Part shown: one piece after another, positions 6,994 through 14,280 of the stretch
How positions within the stretch are numbered: the first letter of the stretch is position 1
Layout: every line of letters starts with the position of its first letter
Assembly: GCA_900551715.1 (NCBI GenBank)
Contig: URXG01000044.1
Location: 1 to 19,771 of the forward strand
Direction of reading: 5' to 3'
Source of the DNA: an uncultured Blautia sp.
GTDB lineage: Bacteria > Bacillota > Clostridia > Lachnospirales > Lachnospiraceae
DNA length: 19,771 nt
Program-made: the position numbers and the translations under genes
Notes under the pieces: generated by a model
Told to the model about the DNA's origin: nothing
The model's database searches: none
What the model saw: only the letters and a program-made list of their open reading frames with translations

Positions 6994-7070
6994 GGACAAA
7001 AATTTGGATTTTTTGTGCAAACTATTACTTTTTATTGTATATATTATTTAGAAAAAAGGAGAATGACAAT

Positions 7071-8909
7071 ATGTGTGGAATCGTAGGATTTACCGGATCT
7101 CGTCAGGCAGCACCGATTTTGCTGGACGGTCTTTCCAAGCTGGAATACAGAGGTTATGATTCAGCCGGGATTGCAGTTCGTAACGGAGATGGCGCCACAG
7201 AAGTGATCAAAGCCAAAGGACGTCTGAAGATCCTTGCAGAAAAGACAAACAACGGAGAGTCTGTAGCAGGCACCTGCGGAATTGGTCATACCAGATGGGC
7301 TACTCATGGAGAGCCATCTGAGAATAACGCTCATCCTCATGTAAGTGATGATGGGAACGTAGTAGCTGTTCACAATGGTATCATTGAGAATTACCAGGAA
7401 CTGAAAGACAAACTTCTTCGTAAGGGATACAGCTTCTATTCTGAAACAGATACAGAAGTTGCAGTAAAGCTTATAGATTATTATTACAAGAAATATGAAG
7501 GAACACCGGTAGATGCCATCAATCATGCAATGGTACGTATTCGCGGTTCCTATGCACTGGCTGTTATGTTTCATGATTATCCGGGAGAGATTTATGTAGC
7601 CCGGAAAGACAGCCCCATGGTTCTGGGTGTTGCAGAAGGAGACAGCTATATAGCTTCTGATGTACCGGCCATTCTGAAGTATACAAGAAATGTTTATTAT
7701 ATTGGCAATCTGGAAATGGCACGTGTCCGTAAAGGAGAGATCACATTCTATAATCTTGATGGAGAAGAGATCCAGAAAGAGATGAAAGTGGTAGACTGGG
7801 ATGCAGAAGCAGCAGAAAAATCCGGCTTTGAACATTTTATGATCAAAGAGATCCATGAACAGCCCAAGGCAGTAACAGATACTCTGAATTCTGTTCTGAA
7901 AGATGGTCGGATCAATCTGGAAGAAGTAGGTCTTACAGATGAAGATATCCACAATATCAGCCAGATTTATATTGTGGCATGTGGATCTGCCTATCATGTG
8001 GGAATGGCCTCCCAGTATGTATTTGAAGATATGGCAGGCATTCCGGTACGTGTGGAAATGGCATCCGAATTCCGTTATCGTAACCCGATCCTGGATCCAA
8101 AGGCTCTGGCAGTGATCATCAGCCAGTCCGGTGAGACAGCAGACAGTCTGGCGGCCCTTCGGGAATGTAAATCAAGAGGAATCCGTACTCTGGCTGTTGT
8201 CAATGTAGTAGGTTCTTCCATTGCCAGAGAAGCTGATAATGTGTTCTATACACTGGCAGGTCCGGAGATCTCTGTAGCGACTACCAAGGCATACAGTGCT
8301 CAGCTTATCGCAGCTTACGTTCTTTCTGTTCAGTTTGCTCTTGTAAGAGGAAAGATTACAGAAGAGCAGTATACAGGGTATATTCAGGAACTTCAGACTC
8401 TTCCTGCCAAGATGCAGAGGATTCTGGATGACAAAGAGCGTCTTCAGTGGTTTGCTTCCAAACAGGCCAACTCCAAAGATATTTTCTTCATTGGAAGAGG
8501 AATTGATTATGCCATCAGCATGGAAGGTAGCCTGAAACTGAAAGAGGTAAGCTATATTCATTCTGAGGCTTATGCAGCAGGAGAACTGAAACATGGAACT
8601 ATTTCCCTGATAGAAGATGGAACTCTGGTGATTGGTGTCCTGACACAGCCGGCACTTTACGAAAAGACTGTCAGCAACCTGGTAGAGTGTAAGAGCAGAG
8701 GTGCCTACCTTATGGGTCTGACCACTTTTGGCAATTATAACATTGAGGATACAGCAGATTTTACGGTTTATATTCCACAGACAGATCCTCATTTTGCCAC
8801 ATCCCTGGCAGTGATCCCTTTACAGCTTCTGGGATATTATGTAAGTGTTGCAAGAGGTCTGGATGTTGACAAACCGAGAAACCTTGCAAAGAGTGTTACT
8901 GTAGAATAA
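7071..8909 (+). CDS. glmS: Glutamine-fructose-6-phosphate aminotransferase
   Basis: GlmS (EC 2.6.1.16) makes glucosamine-6-phosphate from fructose-6-phosphate and glutamine, the entry step to UDP-GlcNAc and so to peptidoglycan. The 612-aa protein starts MCGIVGF, so Cys2 becomes the N-terminal nucleophile after Met removal. The class II glutaminase domain shows RGYDSAGIAV, GHTRWATHG (72-80) and HNGIIENY. Two SIS isomerase domains follow, with VACGSAYHVG, ISQSGETADSLAAL and GRGIDYAISMEGSLKLKEVSY (in pieces), and the typical C-terminal tail KPRNLAKSVTVE. Upstream in-frame ATGs exist (6984), but AAAGGAG just ahead of 7071 and the required Met-Cys start decide the call. It stands as its own transcription unit. 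Confidence 0.98.
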   Translation: MCGIVGFTGSRQAAPILLDGLSKLEYRGYDSAGIAVRNGDGATEVIKAKGRLKILAEKTNNGESVAGTCGIGHTRWATHGEPSENNAHPHVSDDGNVVAVHNGIIENYQELKDKLLRKGYSFYSETDTEVAVKLIDYYYKKYEGTPVDAINHAMVRIRGSYALAVMFHDYPGEIYVARKDSPMVLGVAEGDSYIASDVPAILKYTRNVYYIGNLEMARVRKGEITFYNLDGEEIQKEMKVVDWDAEAAEKSGFEHFMIKEIHEQPKAVTDTLNSVLKDGRINLEEVGLTDEDIHNISQIYIVACGSAYHVGMASQYVFEDMAGIPVRVEMASEFRYRNPILDPKALAVIISQSGETADSLAALRECKSRGIRTLAVVNVVGSSIAREADNVFYTLAGPEISVATTKAYSAQLIAAYVLSVQFALVRGKITEEQYTGYIQELQTLPAKMQRILDDKERLQWFASKQANSKDIFFIGRGIDYAISMEGSLKLKEVSYIHSEAYAAGELKHGTISLIEDGTLVIGVLTQPALYEKTVSNLVECKSRGAYLMGLTTFGNYNIEDTADFTVYIPQTDPHFATSLAVIPLQLLGYYVSVARGLDVDKPRNLAKSVTVE

Positions 8910-8921
8910 AGAGAAAACAGG

Positions 8922-8954
8922 CATGGTGCGGGATTATCCTGCACCATGTTTTTT
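8922..8954 (+). terminator. Terminator of glmS, shared with the minus-strand small gene
   Basis: CATGGTGC (8922-8929) pairs with GCACCATG (8941-8948), with GGG/CCT inside and an ATTAT loop, followed by six Ts. Read on the minus strand it is followed by TGTTTTC, so it may work both ways. The stop codon of the minus-strand 50-aa gene lies in its loop. Confidence 0.9.
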
Positions 8955-9086
8955 CATCCACATTCTGATGTATTCCAGCTGTTCCTGGTCGGAGATCTTC
9001 TGAGAAGCGGGATCATTTCCGGCAGCAAGGCAGCACAAAAGTACAAACGCCTGCAGACAGAAAAAGATAATAAGAAAAATGATCAT
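8934..9086 (-). CDS. 50-aa single-pass membrane protein
   Basis: A short minus-strand frame with GAGGAGG 7 bases before its ATG. Residues 1-22 (MIIFLIIFFCLQAFVLLCCL and on) form one very hydrophobic helix with three cysteines. Residues 23-50 are a polar tail with ISDQEQLEYIRMWMKK, which looks like a short amphipathic helix facing the cytoplasm or outside. Codon use is gene-like and a plausible promoter lies upstream (9139-9166). I believe similar tiny membrane proteins with a D-x-E-Q-x-x-Y-x-R-x-W tail occur in related Lachnospiraceae, but that is from memory. Function unknown. Its last codons form one arm of the glmS terminator. The plus-strand frame over the same bases has no ribosome site. 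Confidence 0.7.
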   Translation of the reverse strand: MIIFLIIFFCLQAFVLLCCLAAGNDPASQKISDQEQLEYIRMWMKKHGAG

Positions 9087-9138
9087 GTTTACGCCTCCTC
9101 AATTTATTTATTTCTGATATATGTTTTAGTATTGGCAT

Positions 9139-9166
9139 TTATTAGAATGCTATACATAAAATTCAA
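9139..9166 (-). promoter_or_regulatory. Candidate promoter for the 50-aa gene
   Basis: On the minus strand: TTGAAT (9161-9166), a 16-base spacer and TAATAA (9139-9144), about 50 bases before the start codon. The match is moderate. Confidence 0.45.
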
Positions 9167-9237
9167 AAAAGATGGGAATAGGCAGGAAGGAATACTGGGA
9201 ATATAATAAATAAATCATGATTTTATGGAGTATATGT

Positions 9238-10074
9238 ATGAAGCAGCAGAGATATACCGGAAAAGGGATCGGCGTTGCTCTTCTTGATACAGGGATCTAT
9301 CCTCATATGGATTTTGACGACAGGATCACAGGGTTCTGTGATTTTATTTCTCACAAAAAACAGATTTATGATGACAACGGACACGGAACTTGTGTGGCAG
9401 GAATCTTAGGAGGAAGCGGAGCTGCTTCCTATGGAAAATACAAAGGTGTGGCTCCGGAGTGTACATTAGTGGCACTGAAAGTTCTGGATCGTTTCGGAAA
9501 TGGCAATAAAGAAAATGTTCTGAAAGCTTTCCGGTGGATACTGGATCACAGAAAAGAATATTATATCCGGGTTGTAAATATTTCCGTAGGAACCACATAC
9601 CGTACCAGAAATGATCATGATGTGCTGGTAGAAGGAGTGGAAAAGCTCTGGGACGAAGGTCTGGTGGTAGTGGCTGCTGCCGGAAATCAGGGACCGGAAC
9701 CAGGCAGTGTGACAGCTCCCGGATGCAGCAAAAAAGTAATTACTGTAGGTTCCAGTGATATGCTTACCGGTAAGGGGGCAGTATCCGGGCGGGGACCTAC
9801 CTTTGAATGTGTCTGTAAGCCGGATCTGGTCGCTCCCGGAAGAAGGATCATTGCCTGTACACCGGGACCTTCCAATACCTATGGAATGAAAAGTGGGACG
9901 TCCATGTCTACTCCTTATATATCGGGAGCTGTGGCACTGGCGTTGGAGAAAGATCCCCTTCTTACCAACGTGGAGATCAAAATGATGCTGAAAGACAGTG
10001 CAGAAGATCTGGGTCTTCCAAGAAACCAGCAGGGATGGGGAAGATTTCGGCTGGACAGATTCTTAAGTATATAA
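9238..10074 (+). CDS. Intracellular-type subtilisin-like serine protease
   Basis: A 278-aa S8 peptidase. The catalytic triad is intact: Asp17 in LLDTGIYPH, His49 in DDNGHGTCVAGI, Ser222 in SGTSMSTPYISGA, with the oxyanion Asn150 in AAAGNQGPEPGS. There is no signal peptide and no I9 propeptide: the catalytic core begins within about ten residues. That matches intracellular subtilisins rather than secreted ones, although known Bacillus intracellular enzymes are somewhat longer (about 320 aa) and carry a short N-terminal inhibitory peptide that I do not see. GGAG at 9227-9230 is 7 bases from ATG 9238; the ATG at 9217 has no ribosome site. A TATAAT at 9202-9207 could be its -10 box, but no -35 box is evident. 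Confidence 0.9.
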   Translation: MKQQRYTGKGIGVALLDTGIYPHMDFDDRITGFCDFISHKKQIYDDNGHGTCVAGILGGSGAASYGKYKGVAPECTLVALKVLDRFGNGNKENVLKAFRWILDHRKEYYIRVVNISVGTTYRTRNDHDVLVEGVEKLWDEGLVVVAAAGNQGPEPGSVTAPGCSKKVITVGSSDMLTGKGAVSGRGPTFECVCKPDLVAPGRRIIACTPGPSNTYGMKSGTSMSTPYISGAVALALEKDPLLTNVEIKMMLKDSAEDLGLPRNQQGWGRFRLDRFLSI

Positions 10075-10110
10075 AAAATCAATGATTTTAGTTTGGTAAA
10101 GTTTTAAAGG

Positions 10111-10139
10111 TTGACTGTCGGAAGAAAATTCGTTAAAAT
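10111..10139 (+). promoter_or_regulatory. Sigma-A promoter of icd
   Basis: TTGACT (10111-10116), a 17-base spacer and TAAAAT (10134-10139), giving a leader of about 40 bases before the ATG at 10187. Confidence 0.8.
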
Positions 10140-10186
10140 GGTCACTAAAGATTGAATAGAATATATGTGAGAAAAAGGAGAACATT

Positions 10187-11398
10187 ATGAACAAGATTCA
10201 GATGAAAACGCCCCTGGTTGAGATGGATGGGGATGAGATGACCAGAATTCTGTGGAAAATGATCAAAGAAGAGCTTTTGCTTCCATATATTGATCTGAAT
10301 ACAGAATACTATGATCTGGGACTGGAATATCGAAATGAAACAGAAGATCAGGTAACCATTGATGCAGCAGAAGCCACCAGGAAATATGGTGTTGCTGTCA
10401 AATGTGCTACCATTACTCCCAACCATGCACGTATGGATGAGTATCACCTGAAAAAAATGTACAAAAGCCCCAATGGTACCATTCGTGCCCTTCTGGACGG
10501 AACTGTATTCCGTGCGCCTATCGTGGTTAAGGGAATCGAGCCATGTGTAAGAAACTGGAAGAAACCGATTACTCTTGCCCGTCATGCATATGGAGATATC
10601 TACAAGAACACAGAGTTTTATATTGATAAACCAGGTAAAGTAGAGCTTGTTTATACCTCTGAGGACGGAGAAGAAAAGAGAGCTCTGGTGCAGGAATTCA
10701 AGGCACCAGGTGTGGCTATGGGTATGCACAACATGGAAGCATCCATTGAAAGTTTTGCAAGAAGCTGTTTCAATTATGCCCTGGATACAAAGCAGGATGT
10801 ATGGTTTGGGGCAAAGGATACCATTTCCAAAACCTACGATGCCAAATTCAAAGAAGTATTCCAGAAAGTATTCGACGCTGAATTCAAAGAGAAATTCCAG
10901 GAAGCAGGAATCACTTATTTCTACAGTCTGATTGATGATGTTGTAGCCCGGGTTATGAAAGCAGAAGGCGGATTTATCTGGGCCTGCAAGAACTATGACG
11001 GAGATGTTATGAGTGATATGGTATCTTCTGCTTTTGGTTCTCTGGCAATGATGACATCTGTTCTGGTATCTCCTCATGGATATTATGAGTATGAAGCTGC
11101 CCATGGTACTGTACAGAGACATTATTATCGTCATCTGGAAGGAAAAGAGACTTCCACCAACTCTGTGGCAACCATCTTTGCATGGACAGGAGCACTCCGT
11201 AAGAGAGGGGAACTGGATGGAAATCAGGATCTGGTGCAGTTTGCGGATAAGCTGGAGCAGGCTACACTTTCCACTATCGAAAGTGGTAAGATGACCAAGG
11301 ACCTTGCTCTGATCACCAGCCTTCCTGATCCGGAGGTTCTGAACAGCAGAGACTTTATCCTTGCAGTAAAAGTATCCTTGGATGAGCTTCTGAAATAA
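10187..11398 (+). CDS. icd: NADP-dependent isocitrate dehydrogenase, eukaryote-like type
   Basis: The enzyme (EC 1.1.1.42) oxidises isocitrate to 2-oxoglutarate and CO2, giving NADPH; in fermentative Clostridia it mainly feeds glutamate synthesis. The 403-aa sequence belongs to the homodimeric type of human IDH1/2, not the E. coli type: KSPNGTIR (93-100) with Ser94, Asn96 and Arg100, Arg109 in TVFR, and Arg132 in LARHAYGD fall at the same numbers as in human IDH1. GTVQRHYY (307-314) has the Arg-His pair that reads the 2'-phosphate of NADP, and ETSTNSVATIFAW follows. AAAGGAG precedes the ATG. It is a single-gene unit converging on the ABC-F gene; no citrate synthase or aconitase gene is adjacent. 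Confidence 0.96.
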   Translation: MNKIQMKTPLVEMDGDEMTRILWKMIKEELLLPYIDLNTEYYDLGLEYRNETEDQVTIDAAEATRKYGVAVKCATITPNHARMDEYHLKKMYKSPNGTIRALLDGTVFRAPIVVKGIEPCVRNWKKPITLARHAYGDIYKNTEFYIDKPGKVELVYTSEDGEEKRALVQEFKAPGVAMGMHNMEASIESFARSCFNYALDTKQDVWFGAKDTISKTYDAKFKEVFQKVFDAEFKEKFQEAGITYFYSLIDDVVARVMKAEGGFIWACKNYDGDVMSDMVSSAFGSLAMMTSVLVSPHGYYEYEAAHGTVQRHYYRHLEGKETSTNSVATIFAWTGALRKRGELDGNQDLVQFADKLEQATLSTIESGKMTKDLALITSLPDPEVLNSRDFILAVKVSLDELLK

Positions 11399-11429
11399 AC
11401 AGAATTCTTACAAGAGCATATATGTGAAC

Positions 11430-11464
11430 AAAAAGAAACCCTTGCCAGTTCAGGCGAGGGTTTC
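11430..11464 (-). terminator. Terminator of the ABC-F gene
   Basis: GAAACCCTTGCC (11435-11446) and GGCGAGGGTTTC (11453-11464) pair over 12 bp with one wobble around a 6-base loop. On the minus strand a T-run (11430-11434) follows, so it serves the ABC-F gene; on the plus strand the T-tract is poor, though it may still slow icd transcripts. The ABC-F stop codon (11450-11452) lies in the loop. Confidence 0.85.
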
Positions 11465-13366
11465 CCATATTTCATATAATTCTTCCAGCTCCTGCTGGAT
11501 CTTTTCTTTTTCACGACTTAATTCTGCACAGCGGCCTACATTGGTACATACATCCGGAAGAACAAGGGTTTCATCAATCTCTTTGTCTCTTGTTTCCAGT
11601 TCTTCGATCCGCTGCTCTGTTTTCTTCAGTTCATTTTCCTGTTTTCGTTTACGTGCCTGTTCTTCTTTCTGTTGCTGCCAGGTGAGCTTGCCTTCAGAAG
11701 AAACTTCTGCCTGGGCAGTTTCTGTGGCCTGTTCTTTGACAGGTGCATATTTCTCAGTCAGTTCTTCTTTTTTATCCAGGTAATAATCGTAGTCTCCAAT
11801 GTAATTCACAACAGCTAAATTGGTCAGTTCCAGGATTCTGGTAGCAGTCTGATTAATGAAATAACGGTCATGGGAAACATAAAAAACAGTTCCTGTATAA
11901 CTGTTCAGTGCTTCTTCCAGGATCTCTTTGGAAGCAATATCCAGATGGTTGGTGGGCTCGTCCAGGATCAGGAAGTTGGCTTCAGAAAGCATCAGTTTTG
12001 CCAAAGAAACACGACCTCGTTCGCCACCGGAAAGAGAAGAAATTTCTTTAAAAACATCATCTCCTGTAAAGAGGAAAGCAGCCAGCATGTTGCGGATCTC
12101 TGTTTCGGTAAGGGTAGGATATGTATCGGCAATTTCCTGGAAAATTGTTTTTTCCTGATGAAGCACATGATGTTCCTGATCATAATATCCGATCTGGACT
12201 TTGGCGCCCAGAGAAAAACTTCCTTCATCGGCAGGAAGAAGATCGTTAAGGATCTTCAACATGGTAGTTTTGCCAGTACCGTTGTTTCCGATAAGAGCTA
12301 CACGTTCTCCACGTTTGATCTGGAAGGAGATATCATGAAACAGTTCCTGTCCCGGGAAACTTTTGGAAAGATTTTCTACAGTGAGAACATCATTTCCGCT
12401 GACAATACGTGGCTCTAGTGTAAGACGCATCTGATTCTGGATTTCCATTGGTTTGTCGATACGCTGGATCTTGTTCAGCATTTTTTCCCGGCTTTCTGCA
12501 CGTCGGATGGATTTTTCCCTGTTAAAGGATTTCAGCTTTGTGATCACTGCTTCCTGATGTTTGATGTCCCGCTGCTGGTTTAGCCATGCCCTGTACTGGG
12601 CGTCACGAAGCTGGGCTTTTTTGACTGCGTAGGCAGAGTAGTTGCCGCTGAACATCTGTACCTGTCCTGCCTCGATCTCAATAACTTTGGTTACCACCTT
12701 GTCAAGGAAATAACGGTCATGGGATACAATGAATACAGCGCCGGGGTAATTCAGAAGGTAAGTTTCCAGCCAGGAAATGCTTTCCATATCCAGGTGGTTG
12801 GTAGGCTCATCCAGAAGAAGAATGTCCGGCCTGGAAATAAGAAGTTTACCCAGAGCTACCCGGGTTTTCTGTCCTCCGGAAAGGGTGGCAACCTGTTTGT
12901 CAAAATCTTCTTCTGTAAAACCCAGACCTTTGAGGACACCGGTCAGTTCGCTTTTATAAGCGTAACCGTTTTCCAGCTCGAATTCATGAGTGAGACGGGT
13001 GTAAGTATTCATGAGACGTTCCAGAGCTTCTCCTTCTGCCTGGTTCATCTCTGCCTCAATAGAGCGCATGCGGGTTTCCATATCAATGATATATTGCTTG
13101 GTAGTCAGCAACTCTTCGTAGATGGTACGGTGTCCCCGGATGTCCTGATACTGTGCCAGATAGCCGATTTTTTTGTCTTTCATGAGAACGGTCTGTCCTT
13201 CATCGGCTGGCAGCTCGTTCATGATAATACGGAGAAGTGTGGTTTTGCCGGCGCCATTGTTGCCGATCAAAGCTGCTTTTTCCCGTTCTTCTATATGAAA
13301 AGAAGCATTCTGCAGGATGACTTTTTCGCCAAAAGATTTGCAGATGCCTTGACATGATAAAATCAT
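11450..13366 (-). CDS. ABC-F translation factor, YdiF-like
   Basis: A 638-aa soluble protein with two ABC ATPase domains and no membrane part, the ABC-F layout; such proteins bind the ribosomal E site. Domain 1: Walker A GNNGAGKTT (35-43), signature LSGGQKTRV, Walker B LLLDEPTNHLD. A charged linker (about 245-320) joins domain 2: GNNGTGKTT (360-368), LSGGERGRV, LILDEPTNHLD. The C-terminus (about 560-637) is a long charged coiled coil as in Uup/YdiF. In Bacillus subtilis ydiF also lies close to rex, which supports the YdiF-type, housekeeping reading over an antibiotic-resistance ABC-F, though resistance cannot be excluded. GGAGGA 6-7 bases ahead of ATG 13366 sets the start; the frame is open 36 codons further up, across the promoter. 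Confidence 0.93.
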   Translation of the reverse strand: MILSCQGICKSFGEKVILQNASFHIEEREKAALIGNNGAGKTTLLRIIMNELPADEGQTVLMKDKKIGYLAQYQDIRGHRTIYEELLTTKQYIIDMETRMRSIEAEMNQAEGEALERLMNTYTRLTHEFELENGYAYKSELTGVLKGLGFTEEDFDKQVATLSGGQKTRVALGKLLISRPDILLLDEPTNHLDMESISWLETYLLNYPGAVFIVSHDRYFLDKVVTKVIEIEAGQVQMFSGNYSAYAVKKAQLRDAQYRAWLNQQRDIKHQEAVITKLKSFNREKSIRRAESREKMLNKIQRIDKPMEIQNQMRLTLEPRIVSGNDVLTVENLSKSFPGQELFHDISFQIKRGERVALIGNNGTGKTTMLKILNDLLPADEGSFSLGAKVQIGYYDQEHHVLHQEKTIFQEIADTYPTLTETEIRNMLAAFLFTGDDVFKEISSLSGGERGRVSLAKLMLSEANFLILDEPTNHLDIASKEILEEALNSYTGTVFYVSHDRYFINQTATRILELTNLAVVNYIGDYDYYLDKKEELTEKYAPVKEQATETAQAEVSSEGKLTWQQQKEEQARKRKQENELKKTEQRIEELETRDKEIDETLVLPDVCTNVGRCAELSREKEKIQQELEELYEIWETLA

Positions 13367-13397
13367 AGTGATTCCTCCAAAATAAATATACGGTATG

Positions 13398-13426
13398 ATT
13401 ATAAGGGCAAAAAAAGCCTTTGTAAA
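13398..13426 (-). promoter_or_regulatory. Sigma-A promoter of the ABC-F gene
   Basis: On the minus strand: TTTACA (13421-13426), a 17-base spacer and a perfect TATAAT (13398-13403), about 30 bases before the start codon. Confidence 0.75.
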
Positions 13427-13443
13427 GAAAAACACTGTAAATT

Positions 13444-13461
13444 TTGTATAAGAATTCACAA
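13444..13461. promoter_or_regulatory. Candidate Rex operator
   Basis: The 18-base TTGTATAAGAATTCACAA has the TTGT...ACAA ends and exact length of Rex sites. The right half (AATTCACAA, reverse TTGTGAATT) is a near-perfect half-site; the left half keeps only TTGT. It lies just ahead of the rex -35 box and upstream of the ABC-F promoter. Autoregulation of rex is known in several Bacillota; binding here is inferred. Confidence 0.5.
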
Positions 13462-13467
13462 CATTGA

Positions 13468-13496
13468 TTGACATTAAATTATCATTTCGCTATAAT
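13468..13496 (+). promoter_or_regulatory. Consensus sigma-A promoter of rex
   Basis: A perfect TTGACA (13468-13473), an optimal 17-base spacer and a perfect TATAAT (13491-13496). Transcription would start near 13503, leaving about 22 bases before the GTG. This is the strongest promoter in the window by sequence. Confidence 0.92.
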
Positions 13497-13524
13497 TAAC
13501 AGGAAAGCATAAGGAGGGACAACG

Positions 13525-14184
13525 GTGGAAGCAAAACAGATATCAAAAGCTGTGATTAAGAGACTGCCGCGTTATTATCGTTATCTGGGTGAATTGATGG
13601 AAGATAATGTTGAGCGTATTTCTTCTAACGATCTCAGCAAGAAAATGCGTGTTACAGCTTCTCAGATCCGTCAGGATTTGAATAATTTCGGCGGATTTGG
13701 TCAGCAGGGATACGGTTATAATGTTAAATATTTATATACAGAGATCGGTAAGATCCTGGGTCTGGATACGACACATCCAATGATCATTGTAGGTGCCGGT
13801 AATCTGGGTCAGGCTCTGGCAAACTACGTGGATTTTGAAAAAAGAGGATTCAGACTGATGGGTATCTTTGATATTAATCCCGTGCTTGAGGGGATTGCTG
13901 TCAGGGGAATTGAGATACAGATGATCAGTGAACTTCCGTTCTTTCTCAAAGAAAACAACATAGAAATAGCAATACTGACACTTCCGAAAAACAAGGCAGG
14001 GGATATGGCGAATATCCTTATCGAAAACGGTATCAAGGCTATCTGGAATTTTGCGCATATCGATCTGGATACTCCTGATGATGTTATTGTGGAGAATGTT
14101 CATCTTTCGGAGAGTCTGATGACTTTGTCATACAATCTCAGTCAGTACAGACAGGAACATGAGGTCACACCGAAAGCGGACTAA
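13525..14184 (+). CDS. rex: Redox-sensing transcriptional repressor Rex
   Basis: Rex senses the NADH/NAD+ ratio and represses fermentation and NADH-reoxidation genes when NADH is low. The 219-aa protein has the N-terminal winged helix (about 1-80: KRLPRYYRYLGEL, RISSNDLSKKM, TASQIRQDLNNFGGFGQQGYGY in pieces) and a Rossmann domain with IIVGAGNLGQAL at 87-98 and the acidic FDINP that ends strand 2. The C-terminal helix that is swapped between subunits is present (LSESLMTLSYNLSQYR). Translation begins at GTG 13525, with AAGGAGG at 13511-13517. A consensus promoter drives it and a candidate Rex operator sits beside that promoter. It is divergent from the ABC-F gene. Confidence 0.97.
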   Translation: MEAKQISKAVIKRLPRYYRYLGELMEDNVERISSNDLSKKMRVTASQIRQDLNNFGGFGQQGYGYNVKYLYTEIGKILGLDTTHPMIIVGAGNLGQALANYVDFEKRGFRLMGIFDINPVLEGIAVRGIEIQMISELPFFLKENNIEIAILTLPKNKAGDMANILIENGIKAIWNFAHIDLDTPDDVIVENVHLSESLMTLSYNLSQYRQEHEVTPKAD

Positions 14185-14210
14185 AAAGGTGTGTTTCCAT
14201 CATAAAGGTA

Positions 14211-14261
14211 AGCTGTTACCCGGCTCTTCAGAGAAGAGGATGCTGTGTAACAGCTATTTTT
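14211..14261 (+). terminator. Nested stem-loop between rex and nnr
   Basis: AGCTGTTAC (14211-14219) pairs perfectly with GTAACAGCT (14247-14255), followed by ATTTTT. Inside the large loop a second stem, CTCTTC/GAAGAG (14224-14229 and 14233-14238), forms. The T-run and outer stem suit a terminator for rex. The nnr ribosome site follows within 10 bases, and I see no separate nnr promoter, so partial read-through or attenuation is possible. Confidence 0.7.
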
Positions 14262-14280
14262 GCATACAGGGGAGATGAGA

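Noticed and set aside
8946..9206. Plus-strand 86-aa open frame after glmS
   Set aside because: It begins inside the glmS terminator T-run, has no ribosome site, and overlaps the well-supported 50-aa minus-strand gene.
10075..10089. AAAATC/GATTTT hairpin after the protease gene as a terminator
   Set aside because: It has one G-C pair, a 3-base loop and no T-run beyond the arm, so it is too weak to call.
13367..13474. 36-residue N-terminal extension of the ABC-F protein
   Set aside because: It would run across the TATAAT promoter at 13398-13426, and a good GGAGGA site precedes the ATG at 13366.
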